NCBI RefSeq assembly: GCF_027484505.1 | Contig: NZ_JAIXSV010000118.1 | Location: forward strand, 1-64,000 | DNA length: 64,000 nucleotides | Direction: 5' to 3' | From: Asticcacaulis sp. | GTDB taxonomy: Bacteria; Pseudomonadota; Alphaproteobacteria; Caulobacterales; Caulobacteraceae | Shown here: piece by piece, positions 54,350-63,606 of the stretch | Layout of the letters: each line of letters opens with the position of its first letter | Position numbering within the stretch: position 1 is the stretch's first letter | Made by a program: the position numbers and the translations under genes | Notes under the pieces: model-generated | What the model was told of the DNA's origin: nothing | The model's input: the letters and a program-made list of their open reading frames with translations, nothing else | Databases searched by the model: none

Positions 54350-55144
54350 CTATACCCAGAAAGGAATACGGCGTCTCAGCGGGGGAAACACGAGAGCGCT
54401 GACGAGGAGACCCGAAATCATCGTTACAAGGGCCAGAACCCAGAGATGCATGGGGGGCGCATTCCCAAGCAAGGGGTCTCGTATAACCTCAACGAGACCA
54501 AAAAATGGATTGTAATCAATTATTACCTTCCGCCATCCTTCCACTTTTCCCGCAGGATACCAGAAAATGGGCGTGACGAAAAAAACGAGCTGCGAAATGT
54601 AAGGCATCAGGAAGCGCAGATCGCGAAACCGCGCTGCAAGCATACCCATGACGCATCCCCAAGATAGAATGGTGACGATAACGATTGGCAGCCCCAGCAA
54701 AACCGACCAATGCGGAACCTTAAAGTTCTGGACACACACGAGGGCAAAGAAAAACACAATCAAGTTGTGGAGGAAGATAAGCACTGAACGGGTGACGTTT
54801 TCGAATACGTAAAAAGTGAATGGATAGGCGTGATTTTTGATTGTGCCCGCCGCGCCGAGGAATATTTCGACTGCTTCGCCCAGCACATACCCCACGAGTC
54901 CGTAGACCAAGATCCCGGCCATGATTCGCGGCAGAACCTCATGCAGATTCTGACCCATGATGAGTCCAAAGACTAGGGACAGCGAAAGAGAGGTCGCCAC
55001 CATGCTACCCGCAATCCACAACGATCCGAGAGCGGTGTTTTTATACTTTGAGGAGATGCCGTGGTAGGCTTGGTGAAACCATACCTTGTAAAGCTTGAGA
55101 CCGTTTCTCAAGTCCTTCCCGGCCTTGTTAAAATCTGAACTCAT
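54350..55144 (-). CDS. Polysaccharide ABC exporter, permease subunit (Wzm/KpsM-like)
   Basis: A 264-residue ABC-2 type permease with six hydrophobic segments. The start VWFHQAYHGISSKYKNTALGSLWIAGSM is the amphipathic interface helix and coupling region of this family. FMPYISQLVFFVTPIFWYPAGKVEGWRKVIIDYNPF is its usual C-terminal signature, here in slightly different wording at the ends. It is cotranscribed with the ATPase gene. It moves the polymer or lipid-linked chain across the inner membrane, so assembly takes place in the cytoplasm rather than by a Wzy route. Confidence 0.92.
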   Translation of the reverse strand: MSSDFNKAGKDLRNGLKLYKVWFHQAYHGISSKYKNTALGSLWIAGSMVATSLSLSLVFGLIMGQNLHEVLPRIMAGILVYGLVGYVLGEAVEIFLGAAGTIKNHAYPFTFYVFENVTRSVLIFLHNLIVFFFALVCVQNFKVPHWSVLLGLPIVIVTILSWGCVMGMLAARFRDLRFLMPYISQLVFFVTPIFWYPAGKVEGWRKVIIDYNPFFGLVEVIRDPLLGNAPPMHLWVLALVTMISGLLVSALVFPPLRRRIPFWV

Positions 55145-55261
55145 TTATTGGACCTTATCTTGCTGCACCGCAAAAAAATCGCGATACTATGTAACTTACT
55201 TTGTGTCGGCATGCAATCTCCTGTCGCACGACGAACTTAAAAATCAAAAAAAACCAGTCAC

Positions 55262-56083
55262 TTAATTAGGCAACTCGTTAGGCGCAAATCCGTATGTTTT
55301 CGAAACGTATTTCAGGGCTTCTTCAAGGGCTTTCAGATCATCGCCGACCTGTCGCATTTCGATTACCACCCAGCCATCATATCCAGATTGCCGTAACCTC
55401 CGGGCTACCGCAGGATGATCACATATCGGCGCTTCAAAGCTGCCGAGGTTCGGCTCGGAAGCATGAAAATGGACGAAAGGCGCTTCATTCAGTTTTTCCA
55501 CCGGGTTGTCTCCGCCGAGAGTTATGCAGGCGATATCGAAGTGCGTGGCGATAAATGGATGATTACATTCTGCAACGAAGTTCGAAAGCTCGTCTATCCG
55601 GTCTAGGAAATCACAGTTATAATACGTTGGCACCGGCTCGATCCCGATAATGTATCCGTGAGACTCAGCGATATCACCCAGCAGACGCATACGCGATAGA
55701 CCTAAGGCGGTCGCCGCTTCAAGGCTTAAATCACCGCGCTTGCGATTGCCAGGCGCGCCAAAAACTGCGATTTTGGCACCTAGGGCCTGAGCCACGCTAC
55801 CGATACGCTCCATCTGTTGACATAGGGCCTGAAACCCATGGTCACCTGCAAGCAACTGAGCCTGCGGCTGATTGAAGAGAATGGCCTGTAGGGAGCATAT
55901 TTCCAAACCGCTTGAATTGCACTTAAACCTGTACTCGTCCAGTCTTTCCGCAGTAAGGCAATCCCACGCGGCCAGACGCGAAGGCGCGACCTCCACACCC
56001 GCCACGTTATAGTCCGCCAACAAGTCAAACGCTTCAAATTCCAGCGCGGGGCCCCAAGCAAGATTGCTGACTCCAAGCCTCAC
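55262..56083 (-). CDS. Sugar phosphate isomerase/epimerase-like TIM barrel
   Basis: A 273-residue xylose-isomerase-like/AP-endonuclease-2-type TIM barrel. Metal-site segments can be seen: GIEPVPTYYNCDFLDRI, THFDIACITLG, FVHFHASEPNLG and GYDGWVVIEMRQ, giving the expected Glu/Asp/His/Glu set. These enzymes isomerise, epimerise or dehydrate small sugars. A GTG start overlaps the stop of the preceding SDR gene (GTGA). It is the last of three overlapping genes (FAD oxidoreductase, SDR, this one) that look like a unit for one unusual sugar. Confidence 0.83.
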   Translation of the reverse strand: MRLGVSNLAWGPALEFEAFDLLADYNVAGVEVAPSRLAAWDCLTAERLDEYRFKCNSSGLEICSLQAILFNQPQAQLLAGDHGFQALCQQMERIGSVAQALGAKIAVFGAPGNRKRGDLSLEAATALGLSRMRLLGDIAESHGYIIGIEPVPTYYNCDFLDRIDELSNFVAECNHPFIATHFDIACITLGGDNPVEKLNEAPFVHFHASEPNLGSFEAPICDHPAVARRLRQSGYDGWVVIEMRQVGDDLKALEEALKYVSKTYGFAPNELPN

Positions 56084-56853
56084 AATGCACCCGCCGACAC
56101 CTTGGCAATCATGCGTGCCATAGCAGCAAATATCTCCTCCTGCCTAAGGATGTATGGCACCTCCGCCCCAAAGACGCCGGCATACTTCGTACGAAAGTCG
56201 TAAACAGGCGCTCCTGCGGTCTCTGGCGCCACCTCGGCATCGGGAAAAAAACGCTCGATAAGGGCCTTCATCGTCACCGGTTCGGTCGCGAAATGCACCA
56301 ACTGCAAGTTCTGCTTTTCCACTATATCGAGGTCGCGCGCTAGGCGCTCAAGCGGGTACCATTGAAATGCACTTCTCGGGTTTATATTGATCGTCCGATG
56401 CCTGTTGATGAGATCGTATAATGCGTTCTTCCGTAGATTGTCACCGAACAAAGCCGGCAGACGCACAATACTCGCGTGGGGAAAGCGAGTACGGACGAAA
56501 CTTTCAAAATAAAGACGGTTAGTGCCGTACGCATTCAAACCAGCCTTGTCTGGAACGCGATCTTCAGTAGCCCCGCAGGGATTCTTAAATACATCGATCG
56601 TCGAAATCAACGTAAACGCGTCAGATTCGACATACGACAAATGTGAGATCAGGTCGTCGATCTTCGCCAAATCCTCTGCCGGATTTTCGTTTGCCCACCA
56701 CTTAACGGCCGAAACGCCAGCGCAGACAAGACGATCGAACTTTTGCCCGCGGATATTCGCGATATTCGCGGAGGCATAAAGGTCGCTGAACGGCTTTTGC
56801 ATCAGCAAGTTTCCTCCGACGAAGCCTGTATAGCCTATCAGAGCCTCACGCAT
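56080..56853 (-). CDS. NAD(P)-dependent sugar epimerase/dehydratase-like protein
   Basis: A 257-residue atypical extended SDR. The cofactor loop is LIGYTGFVGGNLL, a variant of the usual GxxGxxG. The likely active-site residues are in TLISTIDVFKNP and YGTNRLYFESFVR, where the family Lys after Tyr is replaced by Asn-Arg, so activity may be altered. RLPALFGDNLRKNALYDLI resembles the substrate region of sugar epimerases. It overlaps the downstream TIM-barrel gene by 4 bp and is 2 bp from the upstream FAD gene. Confidence 0.78.
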   Translation of the reverse strand: MREALIGYTGFVGGNLLMQKPFSDLYASANIANIRGQKFDRLVCAGVSAVKWWANENPAEDLAKIDDLISHLSYVESDAFTLISTIDVFKNPCGATEDRVPDKAGLNAYGTNRLYFESFVRTRFPHASIVRLPALFGDNLRKNALYDLINRHRTININPRSAFQWYPLERLARDLDIVEKQNLQLVHFATEPVTMKALIERFFPDAEVAPETAGAPVYDFRTKYAGVFGAEVPYILRQEEIFAAMARMIAKVSAGAL

Positions 56854-56855
56854 TT

Positions 56856-57944
56856 TTAGACCTTGAGATTGAGCGTTTTCTGTTTCAGTGAAGAAAAATC
56901 GTCTTCGACCTGATTGTTGGAGAAAGACTGGATAAAATTGAGAATGCGGTCGGAGGCAACGAAAATGGTGTCGATCTTACCCGACATAACCTTGAAGATC
57001 CGATTTTCACGATATACACCGCAGCTGCGGTCGTCAAACTTTCCTACAGGCTTCGTTTTGATCGACAATTGCGGACCTATGAAACGGTATGTATCCCTAA
57101 ATTCTGGGAGGTATCTAGTGATCTGCATCTCCATAGAATCAACCTTGCCTCTCACCACATCAACATTCACTGCATCCCTTAAGCTACGAGCTTCCTGCGG
57201 AGTCTGGCAAGTCCCTAGCGGCGTGTGAGGGACGCTGGACAGAGTATAGATATTAGGGTCTTCGGTCGGATAGATCGAGCAAAGAGGCCCATCGACTAAC
57301 GTAATTGCTGGCAGATTCACTCCGGCTTCGTAATACAGTAATATGGTTGGTTCGTAGAACAAGTTAATAGGCAACCTTTTATGGTGCCCCCATGTAGCCT
57401 CCACCAAAAAATCGAAAATCTCGCCATCCACCTCGACGTGCTTACCGTGATCGACAATCTTCTGGACACGCGTCTTCAGGTGGAGGCTGTCGCCGAGGAG
57501 AGTTTTGAAGTAATTGCGAGCACGTTCCACGAGAAGGACGCGTTCGTCCACCATCATTACTCCATCCATATTTTTGAGGCCGCCCGCCGTCGCGCTTACC
57601 TCTCGATAGTTAAGGCCCGTTGACGTCATGATCAGCTTGTAAGTCTGCCAATCGATCAGGCTGTCTTCGCGCGGGACCGCGTAGATGTTTTCCTCGACTT
57701 CACGACTAAGGCCGGAATAACGTTCCATGAAGCGGCTGAAACCGTCACGCGACTGGATGCGCGTGCCGTGGTGACGGGCGTAGTGAAAGCCAAGATGGAG
57801 TCGGAACTGGTTGTTACCGGATGCTTCATGAAGCAGACGACCGTGCTGCTCGAAAAGCTTCACCTCGAAGCCGAGCGCCATAAGACTGGTGGCCACGTGA
57901 CAGCCGTACCAACCACCCCCGATGACCGCAATACGCGCCGCCAT
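56856..57944 (-). CDS. FAD-dependent oxidoreductase (DAO-like)
   Basis: A 362-residue flavoprotein. The FAD-binding motif is IAVIGGGWYGCHVATSLMALGFEVKLFEQ at the N-terminus. NNQFRLHLGFHYARHHGTRIQSR and the C-terminal DRSCGVYRENRIFKVMSGKIDTIFVASDRI fit the D-amino-acid-oxidase/glycerol-dehydrogenase-like group, though divergent. It begins the three-gene overlapping set with the SDR and the TIM barrel. It may oxidise a hydroxyl or amine of a sugar. Its substrate cannot be read from sequence. Confidence 0.8.
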   Translation of the reverse strand: MAARIAVIGGGWYGCHVATSLMALGFEVKLFEQHGRLLHEASGNNQFRLHLGFHYARHHGTRIQSRDGFSRFMERYSGLSREVEENIYAVPREDSLIDWQTYKLIMTSTGLNYREVSATAGGLKNMDGVMMVDERVLLVERARNYFKTLLGDSLHLKTRVQKIVDHGKHVEVDGEIFDFLVEATWGHHKRLPINLFYEPTILLYYEAGVNLPAITLVDGPLCSIYPTEDPNIYTLSSVPHTPLGTCQTPQEARSLRDAVNVDVVRGKVDSMEMQITRYLPEFRDTYRFIGPQLSIKTKPVGKFDDRSCGVYRENRIFKVMSGKIDTIFVASDRILNFIQSFSNNQVEDDFSSLKQKTLNLKV

Positions 57945-57982
57945 ATGCGCACCCCTGTTCTCAAATTTACACGACAGAAACT

Positions 57983-58084
57983 AGAGCGTATGTCGTTTAT
58001 TTTTATTGGAATTAGCGCTCTGAATTTTTCGTTTAACGCGCCCTTTCATGCGAAAAGTGGGGCACACTTTTCGGAAAGCGCTCT
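57983..58084. repeat. Dispersed composite palindromic repeat, copy B
   Basis: Bounded by agagcg and cgctct, it ends in a gaatttttcgtttaacgcgcc stretch and a perfect nine-base hairpin cgaaaagtg/cacttttcg. It is the counterpart of the element at 24313-24413, 33 kb away, and occupies most of the 173-bp gap between two minus-strand genes. It may act as an attenuator within the gene cluster. Confidence 0.75.
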
Positions 58085-58117
58085 AGAGTCTGCACGTCGA
58101 ATAATTCACGGTTCGAT

Positions 58118-59965
58118 TTATGCAATACTTTTTATTCTCTCGACTGCCCAGTCGGCAAAATCTTTCGGTTTAATTGTAAAATTTTCACGGTCTGCACCCT
58201 CAAATCTCAGCAAAGAAGCGTCATTCGACGGCAAAATTTGAGCCTTTTCAGATGGCATAAAATCTAGGGCTAATGCATCTTCCAAATATAGTTCAGTGTC
58301 ATAAATCCGGACATCGTATTTGTAATTAATAACACTGCGACTAGAGAATACACCTCCCCTTCCATTAGCTAACCATTTATATTTGGCCAGTCCCGCGCCC
58401 CAATGAGTGATAAAATAGTCGCAACGCAAAGCAGCAATGATACTGTCGCTAACAGGGCAAGGCACGATAGATTCAATCGTTACAGGGGGTGAATCCGCAA
58501 CACTAAGCACGCCTCTTCTTTTTAGAGAACTCAGTTCAGACCTATACCATGCAAGAAATTTTTCCACTTTCTCTTTCTCGATTTCGGCAATAGACTTCTC
58601 TCCTTTTATAACAGTTTCCATATGACTGTTCATCAAAGCGGTGCTGTCGTTGCCAATGTAATTATGTCCATCAAAAATGATGTGGTAGCTACCTCCATCG
58701 GCAATCAACGCTCGTATCAGCGCCTTGTAGCCGTTAAACTGTTCAGGCCACATGCGGTTTTCGAGGCGGAGACCGATAAGGACGACCTTGCGCCCCTCAT
58801 CCTTTCGTGCAGCAATTTCGGCATCCAGAGCCGCACTTTTCCTTTCGGCGATTTTCAGAACCCGTTCTCGAAATGCGGTCGTTATCTTGAAAGTGCTGTA
58901 AGGGAAAAAATTGTGCTTTTCGATAAACGCGGCTCGGACCAGTTCGAAATCGGTGACGTTACGAAAGACTTGGCTCGCCAATTCGGGGAACACTTCATCG
59001 ACCGGGTACAAGGGCTCGTCACAGAGGTAATGTACGAAGACCGACAGCCTGCGCCCAGGCTTCAAGCATATACCGAGTGTCGATAATTCATTCCAAATAT
59101 AATGCCCAATATGGTATTCGCGGAAGCAATGCGCCCTATCGCTTGTTGGACCATCATTTAGTCTTTTCGATATCGCGCTTTTCAAAAAGCAGGTTAGTGT
59201 TAAAGCCCGAGGGAATATATCTCGACTGCGCGGCTCAAATTCGTAAGTAACACCTTCAACTGTGTCTAGAACTCCAACAATGTGTTTCTCATGGCTAGAA
59301 ACTAAAAGTACCAGGCTCGACCACTCGGGATGATCATTGTAACCTAAGAAGTCGAAATTATTGACCATAAAGAAGAAGCGCCAAGAAATAGTGTCTCCCT
59401 CATCGTTGTCAGCCTCTATGGAACCTTTTTCGTACTGCTCATAGGTAATGAACTGTGGGAAACAATATCCCTCTCCCACCGCGTACGCATCCGCCTTGAG
59501 GCGCCGAATGAACGACATAATGCGCGCCTGTCGCTCGGTCTGCGGCGCGTCGAAAGTTTGAAAGGACAGGTGCGGATAGCCCGGTTGGAAACATGGACTG
59601 TGGCGACCAAGCAAGTCGCCCAAATCAACCAGGTCTTTCAGAGCCTGCTCGTCAACCTCGGCCGCCTCGGCGTCACTTAATGACGGACCTTCGCCAAGAT
59701 AAAGGTTTCTTATGACGTCTGGATCAGCCGGGTCGAGGTGCGGGACCACCACATTAAGTTCATGATCGAGAATCCACAGCGCCCTCAGATCTCCGCTCAC
59801 CAGCCGCATGAAAATACACTTTTGAGTGTAGACGGCATACTCCGGCCCCCAGTCCCCTGTAAACCGCGGCAAGGTTGGCCCAAAGGACTGAGACACGACC
59901 AATCCCGGGAAAATGCAGGTCATCTCCGTGTCACTGATCGTGATATTTCTTGTGTGAAGAACCAT
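58118..59965 (-). CDS. Unrecognised 615-residue protein, glycosyltransferase-like (paralogue of 38956-41016)
   Basis: No family is assigned with confidence. It shares with the 686-residue protein the motif IGHYIWNELSTL (about 290), the LRLENRMWPEQFNGYKALI stretch (about 405) and the DYFITHWGAGLAKYKWLANG loop (about 545). The last is like the glycine-rich donor loop of GT-B enzymes. The N-terminal 280 residues are different from the paralogue in detail but similar in length and acidity. The ATG at 59965 is preferred over the track's TTG. No signal or membrane helix is seen. Both genes lie in this polysaccharide cluster, so a cytoplasmic transferase role is inferred. Confidence 0.72.
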   Translation of the reverse strand: MVLHTRNITISDTEMTCIFPGLVVSQSFGPTLPRFTGDWGPEYAVYTQKCIFMRLVSGDLRALWILDHELNVVVPHLDPADPDVIRNLYLGEGPSLSDAEAAEVDEQALKDLVDLGDLLGRHSPCFQPGYPHLSFQTFDAPQTERQARIMSFIRRLKADAYAVGEGYCFPQFITYEQYEKGSIEADNDEGDTISWRFFFMVNNFDFLGYNDHPEWSSLVLLVSSHEKHIVGVLDTVEGVTYEFEPRSRDIFPRALTLTCFLKSAISKRLNDGPTSDRAHCFREYHIGHYIWNELSTLGICLKPGRRLSVFVHYLCDEPLYPVDEVFPELASQVFRNVTDFELVRAAFIEKHNFFPYSTFKITTAFRERVLKIAERKSAALDAEIAARKDEGRKVVLIGLRLENRMWPEQFNGYKALIRALIADGGSYHIIFDGHNYIGNDSTALMNSHMETVIKGEKSIAEIEKEKVEKFLAWYRSELSSLKRRGVLSVADSPPVTIESIVPCPVSDSIIAALRCDYFITHWGAGLAKYKWLANGRGGVFSSRSVINYKYDVRIYDTELYLEDALALDFMPSEKAQILPSNDASLLRFEGADRENFTIKPKDFADWAVERIKSIA

Positions 59966-60141
59966 AAAACCTACCAACTAAATCTGAAGACCCGCCCCTG
60001 TGGCGAGTTCACCACCCCGTACTAAACAGCAGCGCTGCTCGTGAAATTAATTAAAAAAATCAACAAATAAAAAAATGACAACCATCCATCAAGGCCAATC
60101 CGACGGGTTGAACGCCGAACTTAAGCGACAGGACAATATCT

Positions 60142-62826
60142 TCAGCCACTTGGCAACAGCGTATTTGGTGCGTTTTCCAGAGATGCATCGGCAAAGTCTT
60201 GGCTTTCGGCGGCCTCCGTACAGATTTGCTCAAGCATATTGGAAAGCACTCGGGCCATGGCCTCGGCACTGTGATACTCTCCGACGAGACGGATGGCAGC
60301 ATCCGAAAGTTCACGCCATGCCATATCGTCAAGGCCATACAGTTCAATAACGGCTTTCGCAATAGTCGCAGCTGAATCCGCTTCCCGGCCAAATGCCTTG
60401 ATATCGGACGGCATCCCTTCAATGGCAACAGGCGTCCCTACCACCGGCAGCCCATGCGCCATGGCGGTGACAATCTTGCCTTTCGCCCCAGCACCGTAGC
60501 GAAGCGGTGCCACGAAAACGCGCGCTTGCTCAAGCCTTGCCGTAAGATCTTTAACGTAACCAGCGATGACTACGCGCTCTGACTGCAAGGCTTTAAGCTC
60601 CTCTGGTGGGTTGTTCCCGATGATAACCAGCCTGGCCCCTGGACAGGCTGCGGCAATGCCCGGCCAGATGTGCCGGATCATCCACAAGGCCGCATCTAGG
60701 TTAGGCGGGTGGCCGAAACTACCGATAAAAACGATATCAGAGCGCGCATAGGCAGGCGCCGATGCCCCGGCTATGGCAGACACAAGAGGCAGCACCGACA
60801 CACGAACCGAGGGGTCGTAGTCGATTAGGAGGTCTTTTTCGACGCTGGAATGGACGAACGTGCCGTCGACGCCCTGAACGATATCCATCTCCAGTCGCTT
60901 CATATACACGGCATCGGCCAGAAGCTCCGGATTGTTTTCCACGATGGACTGACGTTCGAGGCGCAGATAGTGCAAATCCGCGTTTAGATAAAGAACCCGT
61001 GCGTCGATATTTTGTGTTTGCAGTATAGACAAGGCCCGTCCCGCCGGTGCCGGGCGAATGAGTTGCAACACGGAGATATATGGGGCAAAGCGGCCCAGAA
61101 TTTCCCCCATAGACGATTCGTAAGGGGCATATAAGCACTCGACACCCATGGCTTGAAGCGCCGCGGTCCGGTCGCCGTCGTACAGGAAGTTGTCCTCTGG
61201 TAAAAAGATGACGTGGTAACCAAGGCTGAGATACGCTTTCATAAGCGCGACTGTCGCTGCCGATCCTGCATCTTGGTCCGGGGTAGGCGTAACGGAGTCG
61301 AGCATTAGGACCACTTTTTTAAGAGGCCGGTTGCGCTCTAGCCACGGCTCAACACCGTTTTCCCTGTGGCCGGCGAGAACCGGCGCCCATCGTTCAAGGA
61401 ATTTTTTCTGGTTCTCGACTTGGTAGGCCTTAACACCCACTCCTGTGTCCGTTCCCGACGTGACCCCCTCATAGTGTATAACCCTGGACAGGGGCGTCAT
61501 CCACACCTGTTGTCCACGTTCCCTAATACGGAACGCCATATCCGTGTCTTCGTAATAGGCCGGCGCGAACAACGGATCAAAGCCGCCAAGCGACTCCCAA
61601 ATATCTCGGCGCAAAGCAATCGAACACCCCGACACATAGTCCACACGACGGGCATGACTGTACCGGGGCCGATTGGGGTCATCATTGCGTCCGTAATTCC
61701 AAGCCGACCCGTCTTTCCAGACGATACCCCCGGCCTCCTGAAGGCTGGCATCTGGAAAATAAATCTTGGAACCGACCAGTCCGGCGTTCGGTAAGGTTTC
61801 AAGCCCCTCGATCAACGCATCAAGCCACCCGCTGACAACCCGTGTGTCGTTGTTGAGGAGAACTACATAGTCCCCGCGTGCTTCGCCGACCGTTATGTTA
61901 CAGTTGTGCAGAAAACCGACATTCACCCGATGCCGCACGTAGCGGATACCTTTTATGCTGCAGAGTATGGCCTCGGTACTGTCAGGCGACGCGTCATCGC
62001 CAACGATTATCTCGAAAGCATAGCGAGACCGATGCGACAGCAGCGCGTGAAGGCAGTTAAGAGTATAGGCGACCTGACCATAGACCGGGATAACTATGCT
62101 GACGACCGGCGCGGACAAGTCCCGATCCATTTGATTGAGAATGCGAACGGCGGCGTCCATATCTGGCTGGCTTTCAAATATTCGCGTCGCTGCCGCAAAC
62201 TCCTTCGCAGCCCGTATCTCGTCTATCACCGCATCATCGGGTCGCTGATCGTAAGCAAGATGCCCGCCCTCCCGAGTAGCGCCGTCGCGGCGGGGCCAAT
62301 TGACCGTTCGCCAGTCATCTACTCGCAGAAAACCTTCTGGCCTTCCACTACCGAAATTGGACGGCTCGAAACGTCGGCCCTCGATGTAGCCATGGGAAAG
62401 AAAGTGGACATATGGGTTGATCCCAGCCTGCGCCACATCTGCATGCGCAGCGAGATAGAAAGCAGTATCGAAAAAAGGTTCTGGGTCCAGTTGGTTTTTC
62501 ACGCCGTGCATTGCAAAATGTCGGATCGGATCTTCCGGTTCACTGCTGTCGAAAGGATTCTGGCGGAGATAGAAGTCACTATCAAAATTAGAGTGCCGCA
62601 GGGCGCGCAGATCGAAAAGAAGCTTGAGGCCTTCGCGCGCACCCATTTTTTGGGCCCATTTCAGCGTCGTCACTAAATCTCCGGCCAGCGCGGTGGCATT
62701 GCCTGCGCGCAGCCATTGCGCTCTCTTTTCGGTTTCAGCGTTACCCATTGACCATGGCAAGGGTTGTCTGGACGATTTTCTGAGAAAGATCTTCTGGTCC
62801 AGCCACTGGATAAATTGCCCGAGCAA
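60142..62826 (-). CDS. Bifunctional GT2-GT4 glycosyltransferase with FDxxFYL repeats
   Basis: An 894-residue protein. Residues 80-155 contain two FDxxFYL modules (FDSDFYLRQNP; FDTAFYLAAHADV...FLSHGYIEGRRFEP). A GT2 domain spans about 240-500: VSIVIPVYGQVAYTLNCLHALL, GDDASPDST, VVLLNNDTRV and YYEDTDMAFRIRERG. A GT4 domain follows (about 510-860): VLMLDSVTPTPDQDAGSAAT, IVFIGSFGHPPNLDAALWM and APLRYGAGAKGKIVTAMAHGLPVVGTP. The TTG start has GGGAG upstream; Met27 (MGNAETEK) is an alternative. Two linked catalytic units suggest it adds two consecutive sugars. Confidence 0.88.
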   Translation of the reverse strand: MLGQFIQWLDQKIFLRKSSRQPLPWSMGNAETEKRAQWLRAGNATALAGDLVTTLKWAQKMGAREGLKLLFDLRALRHSNFDSDFYLRQNPFDSSEPEDPIRHFAMHGVKNQLDPEPFFDTAFYLAAHADVAQAGINPYVHFLSHGYIEGRRFEPSNFGSGRPEGFLRVDDWRTVNWPRRDGATREGGHLAYDQRPDDAVIDEIRAAKEFAAATRIFESQPDMDAAVRILNQMDRDLSAPVVSIVIPVYGQVAYTLNCLHALLSHRSRYAFEIIVGDDASPDSTEAILCSIKGIRYVRHRVNVGFLHNCNITVGEARGDYVVLLNNDTRVVSGWLDALIEGLETLPNAGLVGSKIYFPDASLQEAGGIVWKDGSAWNYGRNDDPNRPRYSHARRVDYVSGCSIALRRDIWESLGGFDPLFAPAYYEDTDMAFRIRERGQQVWMTPLSRVIHYEGVTSGTDTGVGVKAYQVENQKKFLERWAPVLAGHRENGVEPWLERNRPLKKVVLMLDSVTPTPDQDAGSAATVALMKAYLSLGYHVIFLPEDNFLYDGDRTAALQAMGVECLYAPYESSMGEILGRFAPYISVLQLIRPAPAGRALSILQTQNIDARVLYLNADLHYLRLERQSIVENNPELLADAVYMKRLEMDIVQGVDGTFVHSSVEKDLLIDYDPSVRVSVLPLVSAIAGASAPAYARSDIVFIGSFGHPPNLDAALWMIRHIWPGIAAACPGARLVIIGNNPPEELKALQSERVVIAGYVKDLTARLEQARVFVAPLRYGAGAKGKIVTAMAHGLPVVGTPVAIEGMPSDIKAFGREADSAATIAKAVIELYGLDDMAWRELSDAAIRLVGEYHSAEAMARVLSNMLEQICTEAAESQDFADASLENAPNTLLPSG

Positions 62827-63020
62827 AGGATACGGCTCCCGGATTCATTGAAAAAAAATCGATAGGAGCACTACACCAACACGACAATCAAAGGAAGCCT
62901 CTTGATCTCTGATCGCTGTCAAGGCATGAAGTCGAATTTATAAACGAAGCCTGCCGGTGCCAGTTGCCTCCTGTGGTCGCAGCCCCCGTCATGAGTTGAA
63001 CATTTTGCGGGTATATTTTT

Positions 63021-63563
63021 ATGAAGTTTGCGACTTTCGATGTAGCTGGTCCAGCTATAATCACGCCGACAAAGATTGGCGATGCGCGCGGCTATTTTAT
63101 GGAGACATATAAGGACGCTTGGTTTCGCGAGCACATCGCGGATGTCACATTCGTCCAAGATAACCAATCGATGTCAGCACAGGTAGGTACTATACGCGGC
63201 CTTCATTATCAAAAGACTCCGTTCGGTCAGGGCAAACTCGTGCGCTGCCTAAAAGGTGCAATTTTCGACGTCGCGGTTGATATAAGGCACGACTCGCACA
63301 CATTCGGTCAATGGGTTGGGGTTACCCTTTCGGCGGCTGGGGCGGAGCAGTTGTGGGTTCCCGAAGGGTTCGCGCATGGGTTTTGCACGCTTGAGCCCGA
63401 TACCGAGGTTTTCTATAAAGTGACCAATACGTATTCGCGTGAGCATGACGCGGGACTGGCCTTTGACGACCCCGAAATTGGAATCAACTGGCCGATTGAT
63501 TTGGCAACTGCGATATTGTCCGATAAAGACAAATTGCAACCTCAGCTTCACGACCTACGATAA
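63021..63563 (+). CDS. rfbC: dTDP-4-dehydrorhamnose 3,5-epimerase
   Basis: A 180-residue cupin of the RmlC type, acting third in dTDP-L-rhamnose synthesis. DARGYFMETY, QDNQSMSAQVGTIRGLHYQ with the catalytic His, GAIFDVAVDIR and PEGFAHGFCTL with the catalytic-site residues are intact. It opens a plus-strand operon with rfbB, divergent from the large transferase gene, and rhamnose made here would suit the RgpF-like transferase. Confidence 0.94.
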   Translation: MKFATFDVAGPAIITPTKIGDARGYFMETYKDAWFREHIADVTFVQDNQSMSAQVGTIRGLHYQKTPFGQGKLVRCLKGAIFDVAVDIRHDSHTFGQWVGVTLSAAGAEQLWVPEGFAHGFCTLEPDTEVFYKVTNTYSREHDAGLAFDDPEIGINWPIDLATAILSDKDKLQPQLHDLR

Positions 63564-63606
63564 ATATTTTTCTCTTTCACAACGCGATTCATTTCAAGGA
63601 TTATAG

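Noticed and set aside
62748-62849. A small ORF (ATG at 62849) overlapping the start of the 894-residue transferase
   Set aside because: It reads about 35 codons in another frame and then stops. It has no recognisable feature; the TTG start with GGGAG upstream explains the region better.
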